21,259 nucleotides of DNA, taken from an uncultured Muribaculaceae bacterium (GTDB taxonomy: Bacteria; Bacteroidota; Bacteroidia; Bacteroidales; Muribaculaceae). How positions within the stretch are numbered: the stretch's first letter is position 1; every line of letters starts with the position of its first letter. Below, piece after piece: positions 16,833 through 21,259 of the stretch. The translations under genes were made by a program, and so were the position numbers. The stretch lies in assembly GCA_910583675.1 (NCBI GenBank), contig CAJTYH010000044.1:1-21259 (forward strand). Direction: 5' to 3'. A model generated the notes under the pieces. It was not told the origin of the DNA. It worked only from the letters and a program-made list of their open reading frames with translations, and ran no database searches.

Positions 16833-17248
16833 AGAGGACATTCATATCACTTCTCAGGCGTTATCGCAATCTGGTGCTCTATGGCGTAATCGGGGCTATG
16901 GCATCGTCAATAGACTTCTGCGTATATTCGACAATGATACTGATCGGGGTCAATCTGCTTATCGCCAATGCGATCGGGGTCAACGTGGGAATAATCACCA
17001 GCTTCTGCCTCAACAGGCGTTACAACTTCAAGGTGAAAGACCACGCAAAGATGAGATTCGCATCATTCTACCTGATCGGAATGATAGGGCTTGCCATCAG
17101 CACCGGGATGCTATATGTAGCGGTAGACAAATTGGGTATCAATGAGTTTTATTCGAAACTACTTACAATCGTATTGGTGGCCTTGATACAGTTCATGCTA
17201 AACAAGGCGATAACATTCCGGACAAACCATTCATGCAAAGCCAATTAA
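16829..17248 (+). CDS. GtrA family polyprenyl-phosphate-sugar flippase
   Basis: A 139-residue protein with four predicted membrane helices (about 14-31, 36-56, 73-95, 103-125), the size and layout of GtrA proteins, which are thought to flip polyprenyl-phosphate-linked sugars across the inner membrane. The family hallmarks are visible: the SFCLNRRYNFK segment between helices 2 and 3 and a final MLNKAITFR. Its ATG overlaps the stop of the GT-C gene by ATGA, pointing to translational coupling. The GT2 gene follows after 32 bp. Lying between a GT-C and a GT2 gene fits the three-component GtrA/GtrB/Gtr(type) arrangement. Confidence 0.85.
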   Translation: MKRTFISLLRRYRNLVLYGVIGAMASSIDFCVYSTMILIGVNLLIANAIGVNVGIITSFCLNRRYNFKVKDHAKMRFASFYLIGMIGLAISTGMLYVAVDKLGINEFYSKLLTIVLVALIQFMLNKAITFRTNHSCKAN

Positions 17249-17280
17249 AATACTCAACCGACTAATTCAGACATTACACT

Positions 17281-18018
17281 ATGGAAGCATTGAAAGAGAA
17301 AGTGTTTTTCGTGATGCCCGCTTACAACGAGGAAGCCAACATAAGGGCAGTCGTGGAACAATGGATCAAAACAGTGGACAAGCTCGCCGCGGACGGGACG
17401 GATGCATGGCTCGTAATAGCCAACGACGGCTCAAAGGACACTACATGGGAAAAGATGGAAGCGCTCAGGCATGAATATCCGCGCTTCATTCCTCTGAACA
17501 AACCGAATTCGGGGCATGGAGCGACGGTGATGTTCCTGTACGACTATGCCATCGGACATGGAGCAGAATACATATTCCAGACAGACAGCGACGGACAGAC
17601 CGATCCGGAGGAATTCAAGCCTTTCTGGGCAAACAGGAAACTGTATGACATGCAGATCGGGCACCGGGCAGCCCGTCAGGACGGAGTAAGCCGCATAATA
17701 GTCACAAAGGTGCTGAAAGGGGTGGTAAGGGCGACATTCCATGTGAACGTTGCCGATGCCAACACGCCTTTCAGGTTGATGAATACAAAAAGCATCCAAC
17801 CCGTCCTCGCATGCATTCCAAAGGATTTCTTTCTCGCCAACGTTGCCTTGTCAGCCATTGCCGTGAAGCAGGGGCTGAAATGCCGCTGGTTGCCGATCAC
17901 CTTCAAGCCACGCCAAGGGGGCGTAAACTCAATAAACCTACGGCGCATATTCCGAATAGGATACAAGGCCGTAGGTGATTTCTACAAGATCAACCGGTCG
18001 CTGGCAAAAGGGAAATAA
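17281..18018 (+). CDS. GT2 glycosyltransferase, polyprenyl-phosphate sugar synthase-like
   Basis: A 245-residue cytoplasmic GT-A fold enzyme similar to DPM1/GtrB proteins, which charge undecaprenyl phosphate with a sugar from a nucleotide sugar. Motifs: VMPAYNEEANI near 11-21, IANDGSKDTTW near 46-56 (N48-D49), NSGHGATV near 76-83, and the metal-binding QTDSDGQ with DSD at 102-104. Unlike E. coli-phage GtrB it has no C-terminal membrane helices; the tail is basic (RRIFRIGYKAVGDFYKINRS), which may let it bind the membrane surface. It lies 32 bp after the GtrA gene and is the last gene of the operon. The donor could be UDP-Galf made by glf or another sugar. Confidence 0.8.
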   Translation: MEALKEKVFFVMPAYNEEANIRAVVEQWIKTVDKLAADGTDAWLVIANDGSKDTTWEKMEALRHEYPRFIPLNKPNSGHGATVMFLYDYAIGHGAEYIFQTDSDGQTDPEEFKPFWANRKLYDMQIGHRAARQDGVSRIIVTKVLKGVVRATFHVNVADANTPFRLMNTKSIQPVLACIPKDFFLANVALSAIAVKQGLKCRWLPITFKPRQGGVNSINLRRIFRIGYKAVGDFYKINRSLAKGK

Positions 18019-18035
18019 TCCTTTCGGCGGATGGG

Positions 18036-18062
18036 GGAGGCTTCGCCTTACGGCTCAGCACA
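18036..18062 (+). repeat. Dispersed post-stop repeat, copy 3
   Basis: Positions 18040-18062 are identical to 9628-9650 (core CTTCGCCTTACGGCTCAGCA). It lies 18 nt after the GT2 stop and ends just before the 3' end of the convergent SDR gene (18067), so it fills nearly the whole 48-bp convergent gap. Confidence 0.75.
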
Positions 18063-18066
18063 AGGG

Positions 18067-18879
18067 CTACATCGCAAAGACGTTGAAGCCGCCGTCTACG
18101 ACGGCGACTGTGCCAGTGACAAAGGTGGAAGCGTCACTGATGAGGTATTGTATGGTGCCGCAAAGCTCCTCGGGCTTCCCGAAACGCTTGAAGGGGGTCT
18201 GGCGGATTACATCCGCTCCACGGGGTGTAAGGGAGCCGTCGGGGTTGGTAAGCAGTGCCCGGTTCTGATTGGTAAGGAAGAATCCGGGTGCTATGGCATT
18301 GACACGTATGCCGGAGGTGAACTTCGTGGCGACTTCATTGGCCATGAAGGCTGTGAAGTTGCTTATGCCGGCTTTTGCGGCGGCATAGCCGAGAACACGA
18401 GTTAGAGGACGGAAAGCCGCCATCGATGAGAAGTTGACGATGGAACCTTTCCCCGCTTCCACCATGGGACGTAGGAAAATGCGAGTGGGAATAACGGTGC
18501 CGGTAAGGTTCAGATCAAGCACTTTCTGGAAATCCTCGACCTTGAGATCAAATATATTGCCATCGGGGGCGATGGTTGCTCCCGGCATATTTCCACCGGC
18601 TGCATTCAGGAGGGCATCCACGCGGGAAAAGCGTGCGAGGATGTTGTCGCATGCGCATTGCACGGATTGCTCGTCCATCACGTCGGTGGCCACGAAAATG
18701 GCCTCTCCACCTTTAGAGGTGATTTCCGCCACAAGGCGATCACCTTCCGACTGGCGTCGGCCGAGGATGGCGACCTTTGCTCCTTCCGCGGCAAGATAGG
18801 AGGATATGCAGCTGCCGAGGACACCGGTGCCTCCGGTAATCACGACTACCTTATCCTTTACTGAAAATATCTCGTTCAT
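18067..18879 (-). CDS. SDR-type D-mannonate oxidoreductase (fructuronate reductase)
   Basis: A 270-residue short-chain dehydrogenase. It has the cofactor motif TGGTGVLG at 15-22, LNAAGG at 91-96, catalytic S151/S152 in NFSSM, and Y165-AAA-K169. The closing TGTVAVVDGGF is typical of classical SDRs. Fold and catalytic set are certain; the substrate is inferred from context: it starts 20 bp after uxuA, and SDR enzymes of this type paired with UxuA reduce D-fructuronate to D-mannonate in glucuronate catabolism, replacing the long-chain UxuB of E. coli. A longer insertion after LNAAGG (GNMPGATIAPDGNIFDL) matches the mannonate-oxidoreductase-like group as I know it. It converges on the GT2 gene, with only a dispersed repeat between. 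Confidence 0.82.
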   Translation of the reverse strand: MNEIFSVKDKVVVITGGTGVLGSCISSYLAAEGAKVAILGRRQSEGDRLVAEITSKGGEAIFVATDVMDEQSVQCACDNILARFSRVDALLNAAGGNMPGATIAPDGNIFDLKVEDFQKVLDLNLTGTVIPTRIFLRPMVEAGKGSIVNFSSMAAFRPLTRVLGYAAAKAGISNFTAFMANEVATKFTSGIRVNAIAPGFFLTNQNRALLTNPDGSLTPRGADVIRQTPFKRFGKPEELCGTIQYLISDASTFVTGTVAVVDGGFNVFAM

Positions 18880-18899
18880 GGTATGATATTTGTTTGCGT

Positions 18900-20081
18900 T
18901 TAGATCCTGTTTTCCTGTATCTCGCGTGCTACGGTGGCCATGATACCCTCCACCTGACCAAGGGCGAGCATGCGCCCATGGAAGGAGTAACCTGCGTTGT
19001 AACCCATTTTTTCGTCTCCGAGCATCTGTCGGGCATGATCAACACGCATGGGGAGACCGGGCTTCAGTGTCTCGAAAGTTCGGACGAGGGATATTATGTC
19101 GGCGCGGCCTGCAAGATGCGATGCCTCGCGGAAGTCTCCGTCGGGAAGAACGTCGCAACTGCGCAGGTGCAGGAACCAGGTGCGGGACGCGTACTTGCGT
19201 GCAAGAGCAGGAACGTCGTTGTGCGCGCCGGCGCTCAAGGAACCGGCACAGAAGGTAAGGCCGTTGTGCTCGTCGGGTACGGCATCAAGGAACCACTGTA
19301 TGTCCTCGTCACATGTCACAATGCGCGGCAGGCCGAAGACCGGCATGGGTGGATCGTCGGGATGGACGCACATATTGATGTCATACTGTCGGCAGACCGG
19401 CATTATGGCCTCAAGGAAATATTTGAGGTTGGCACGCAGTGTGTCCTTGTCCACTCCGTCGTATAATTTCAGCAGCTCACGGAATTTTTCCACGGGATTA
19501 AGCTCCCCTTCCGAGAAATTGCCGTTGACGAAACCCTGTGTCTTTATCACGATATTCTCCACAAGGGAATTTTCCTTCTCCGGTGTCATGGTTGCAGCGA
19601 GACTTTCCATGCGTTGGAGTGTGCGCTCATCCCAGTCCGCCTCGGCACCGGGACGACGGAGGATGCGGATGTCGAAATACGCAAACTCGGCACGGTTGAA
19701 GTAGAGATTCGTAGTCCCGTCGGGGTTGGGATGCTCAAGATCCGTGCGTGCCCAGTCAAGCACCGGCATGAAGTTATAACAGACGGTCTTCACTCCGGCC
19801 TTCCCGAGGTTGGCAAGGCTTATCTTGTAATTCTCGATAAGCGCGTCGCGCTCGGGGCCGGCGTACTTTATGGCTTCAGCCACCGGAAGGCTTTCCACTA
19901 CGCTCCATCGCATGCCATGGGAAGCAATGAGCGATTTCATCTTCTCTATCTCCTCGAGCGGCCATACCTCACCGTTGGGTATATGATGCAGTGACGTAAC
20001 TATCCCCTCCACGCCAATCTGACGTAGCATGGGAAGGGTTATCTTGTCATTGGGGCCGAACCACCTCCACGTTTTTTCCAT
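18900..20081 (-). CDS. uxuA: Mannonate dehydratase
   Basis: Dehydrates D-mannonate to 2-keto-3-deoxygluconate in the glucuronate branch of hexuronate breakdown. The 393-residue sequence matches UxuA from its start (MEKTWRWFGPNDKITL) to its end. It has conserved stretches TSLHHIPNGEVW near 30-41, MCVHPDDPP with metal-binding His near 258, FCAGSLSAGAHND, FLHLRS, and MRVDHARQM near 348. Metal ligands in the family are His/Cys/Asp residues in these segments. It has its own promoter and a short leader. The SDR gene follows 20 bp downstream, so the two form a uxuA-oxidoreductase operon. The isomerase, KDG kinase and aldolase are not in this window. Confidence 0.94.
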   Translation of the reverse strand: MEKTWRWFGPNDKITLPMLRQIGVEGIVTSLHHIPNGEVWPLEEIEKMKSLIASHGMRWSVVESLPVAEAIKYAGPERDALIENYKISLANLGKAGVKTVCYNFMPVLDWARTDLEHPNPDGTTNLYFNRAEFAYFDIRILRRPGAEADWDERTLQRMESLAATMTPEKENSLVENIVIKTQGFVNGNFSEGELNPVEKFRELLKLYDGVDKDTLRANLKYFLEAIMPVCRQYDINMCVHPDDPPMPVFGLPRIVTCDEDIQWFLDAVPDEHNGLTFCAGSLSAGAHNDVPALARKYASRTWFLHLRSCDVLPDGDFREASHLAGRADIISLVRTFETLKPGLPMRVDHARQMLGDEKMGYNAGYSFHGRMLALGQVEGIMATVAREIQENRI

Positions 20082-20105
20082 AAGCAGAACTAAAATTCAG
20101 TTTCG

Positions 20106-20136
20106 CAAATTTACGAAGAATATTTGCGATTTCAAC
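20106..20136 (-). promoter_or_regulatory. uxuA: Promoter of the uxuA operon
   Basis: On the minus strand GTTG (20136-20133), 19 nt, then TAAATTTG (20113-20106). The -7 box matches TAnnTTTG fully and the upstream element has one mismatch. Transcription would start near 20100, about 18 nt before the uxuA ATG. Confidence 0.65.
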
Positions 20137-20158
20137 TTGGAAATACAAGAGTTTTCTT

Positions 20159-20887
20159 TTATAGGTCTTTCTCGCGGGCTTTTTTCACGTTCCGACTGAC
20201 ATAATTGGTAAGGTACACGGTGAAAAGGGGAAAGACGATCATGCCGCAGATCGGGAGCAGCACCGCAATTATCTTTCCGGCAACGGTGACTGGGGATATG
20301 GAGCAACCGACGGTGGTAAGGTTCATTGCCGTCCACCACAATGCAGTCCAATAGCCGTTTACGTCTGGATTAAGCCCCGCCTCCTGTTGGAAAAAGATCA
20401 AGGAGCAGAAATACGTGACCATCAGGATGATGGAGATGTAAGAGATGAACAGGCTTGTTATGGCATTGGTGGAAAGGTATCCTATGACTATGGATACGGC
20501 CAACGCGCCCCGGGCCAACGGGATGAAACGCACGAAATAGATGGCATCATGGCTGAGATGGATGTCCATCAAATTGATGATGTTAAGGTATGGTATGGAA
20601 AGCAACAGAAAGACAATACGATGGCGGAAAAGATGCCATTTGTCGTCAGAGAACCCCAGCTCCACAAAAAAATCAAGTATGAAAAATACGCACACCCAGA
20701 ACTGGAACTTCATATATGCTCCGTTCTGTAAGAATTCAACCTGACGGAAAGTATCAAGGGAGATCCACACTATCAGGACGATAGACAGCAAGAGCACAAT
20801 GAAGTTCATCATGCGCATGATGCTGCGTCCGACATGGCGGCCGCGCTGCGGGGCTGCGTGTAATGACTGTGGAGAAGATGCAGGCAT
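20159..20887 (-). CDS. Potassium-channel-like ion channel with unusual filter
   Basis: A 242-residue membrane protein with six hydrophobic segments (about 27-43, 62-77, 91-107, 117-137, 142-165, 203-229) and a re-entrant pore region near 181-197, the plan of a 6-TM voltage-gated-type cation channel. The filter reads TTVGCSI at 191-197, where potassium channels usually have TVGYGD; the Tyr and Asp are missing. The fourth segment has only two Arg (RFIPLARGALAV, 120-131), so voltage sensing is doubtful. ATG 20887 is the first ATG; the frame extends to a GTG at 21004 but that adds 39 residues with no channel likeness, so I reject it. A TATGTTTC box (20948-20955, minus strand) may be the -7 element. 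It has no functional neighbour and lies 77 bp before the uxuA start region. Confidence 0.75.
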   Translation of the reverse strand: MPASSPQSLHAAPQRGRHVGRSIMRMMNFIVLLLSIVLIVWISLDTFRQVEFLQNGAYMKFQFWVCVFFILDFFVELGFSDDKWHLFRHRIVFLLLSIPYLNIINLMDIHLSHDAIYFVRFIPLARGALAVSIVIGYLSTNAITSLFISYISIILMVTYFCSLIFFQQEAGLNPDVNGYWTALWWTAMNLTTVGCSISPVTVAGKIIAVLLPICGMIVFPLFTVYLTNYVSRNVKKAREKDL

Positions 20888-21128
20888 GTGAGTGAATTTT
20901 ATACGATTTGACTGCACGAGTTCAAGAATATCTCTGACGGCAGAAATGAAACATATCCCTCTTATGTATAAGACAATCAGTGCCGAAAAAAGTTCCTCTG
21001 ACACCTGACATTCTTGTTTGAATGCACATTTTCAGGGCTCACAAATAGAAGCTGGAACCTGTAAGAATTTGCTGAACGGGCATTTTCTGTGCATTTTCGC
21101 ACAAATGGCAAATAAACACTTCCTAAAA
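20888..21128. other. Gap between the channel gene and the tRNA promoter
   Basis: No gene is supported in this part of the 320-bp space between the channel start and the tRNA. It holds the channel leader with a near-consensus TATGTTTC box on the minus strand (20948-20955) and a small TGTGC/GCACA hairpin (21088-21103) without a T tract. I see nothing else. Confidence 0.5.
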
Positions 21129-21160
21129 TTTGGACAAGTTAAAATTAGTTTGTACCTTTG
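21129..21160 (+). promoter_or_regulatory. Promoter of the tRNA-Lys gene
   Basis: TTTG (21129-21132), 20 nt, then TACCTTTG (21153-21160). Both elements match the Bacteroidetes consensus exactly, with spacing one over ideal. The start would be near 21167, leaving about 40 nt of 5' precursor before the tRNA. Confidence 0.8.
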
Positions 21161-21207
21161 CATCGCTTTTGAGGGGATTTGTTTTAGACGCCCTCATTCG
21201 CGGGATT

Positions 21208-21259
21208 GATTCGCTAGCTCAGCTGGTAGAGCACAACACTTTTAATGTTGGGGTCCTGG
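21208..21259 (+). tRNA. tRNA-Lys (anticodon TTT), 5' part only
   Basis: Acceptor strand GATTCGC (21208-21214), TA, a D-arm GCTCAGCTGGTAGAGC, then the anticodon stem CAACA / TGTTG around the loop CTTTTAA, giving anticodon TTT (Lys). The variable region GGGTC and the first bases of the T-arm follow, and the window ends there. The missing T-loop and 3' acceptor strand must lie just beyond the edge. Confidence 0.93.

Noticed and set aside
20888..21004. N-terminal extension of the channel to a GTG start
   Set aside because: It would add 39 residues without channel features and overlaps the likely promoter box at 20948-20955.
21088..21103. TGTGC/GCACA hairpin before the tRNA promoter
   Set aside because: Only 5 bp, no T tract, and no gene ends nearby that would need a terminator.

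Overview
The window looks like a chromosomal piece of a member of the Bacteroidales. Muribaculaceae or a close relative is my guess; no 16S rRNA is present to settle it. The signs are: several upstream regions carry the Bacteroidetes-type promoter pair (TTTG about 19-20 nt before TAnnTTTG), Shine-Dalgarno sequences are mostly absent, and three genes belong to Bacteroidetes-type families (a DUF4831 protein, a type IX secretion plug/DUF5103 protein, and an exported dipeptidyl peptidase III with an HECLGH motif). Most of the window is housekeeping DNA.

Left part (1-3204): a leftward group with a nucleotide theme. hpt (purine salvage) comes first, then adk (short-lid adenylate kinase), then a secreted UshA-type 5'-nucleotidase. 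A perfect 18-bp inverted repeat separates adk from the nucleotidase. The region between hpt and the rightward genes has a TAATTTTG -7 box on each strand.

Middle part (3205-13744): a tightly packed rightward run: nnrD/nnrE fusion (NAD(P)HX repair), DUF4831 exported protein, dxr (overlapping the DUF4831 stop by ATGA), rseP site-2 protease, an RlmI-like rRNA methyltransferase, exported peptidase M49, ung (TTG start) and the T9SS plug-like protein.

13745-14245 is the most unusual stretch: 501 bp without a gene. It has a promoter-like element, then about 310 nt that folds into a series of well-paired hairpins and ends in a stem followed by six T, 62 nt before the ATG of glf. I read it as a structured leader with a conditional terminator, or as a free small RNA, in front of a surface-polysaccharide operon. 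That operon (14246-18018) holds UDP-galactopyranose mutase, a GT-C type membrane glycosyltransferase, a GtrA-type flippase and a soluble GT2 enzyme resembling polyprenyl-phosphate sugar synthases. Together these suggest a GtrA/GT2/GT-C three-component sugar-transfer system, possibly for galactofuranose.

Right part (18019-21259): uxuA and an SDR-type D-mannonate oxidoreductase form a leftward hexuronate catabolic pair behind a good promoter. Next come a leftward potassium-channel-like protein with a non-canonical filter (TTVGCS) and the first 52 nt of a tRNA-Lys(UUU), preceded by a near-perfect Bacteroidetes promoter.

A short dispersed repeat (core CTTCGCCTTACGGCTCAGCA) occurs three times, each time just after the stop codon of a rightward gene (9625, 13749, 18036). 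No CRISPR array, transposase, integrase or rRNA was seen.
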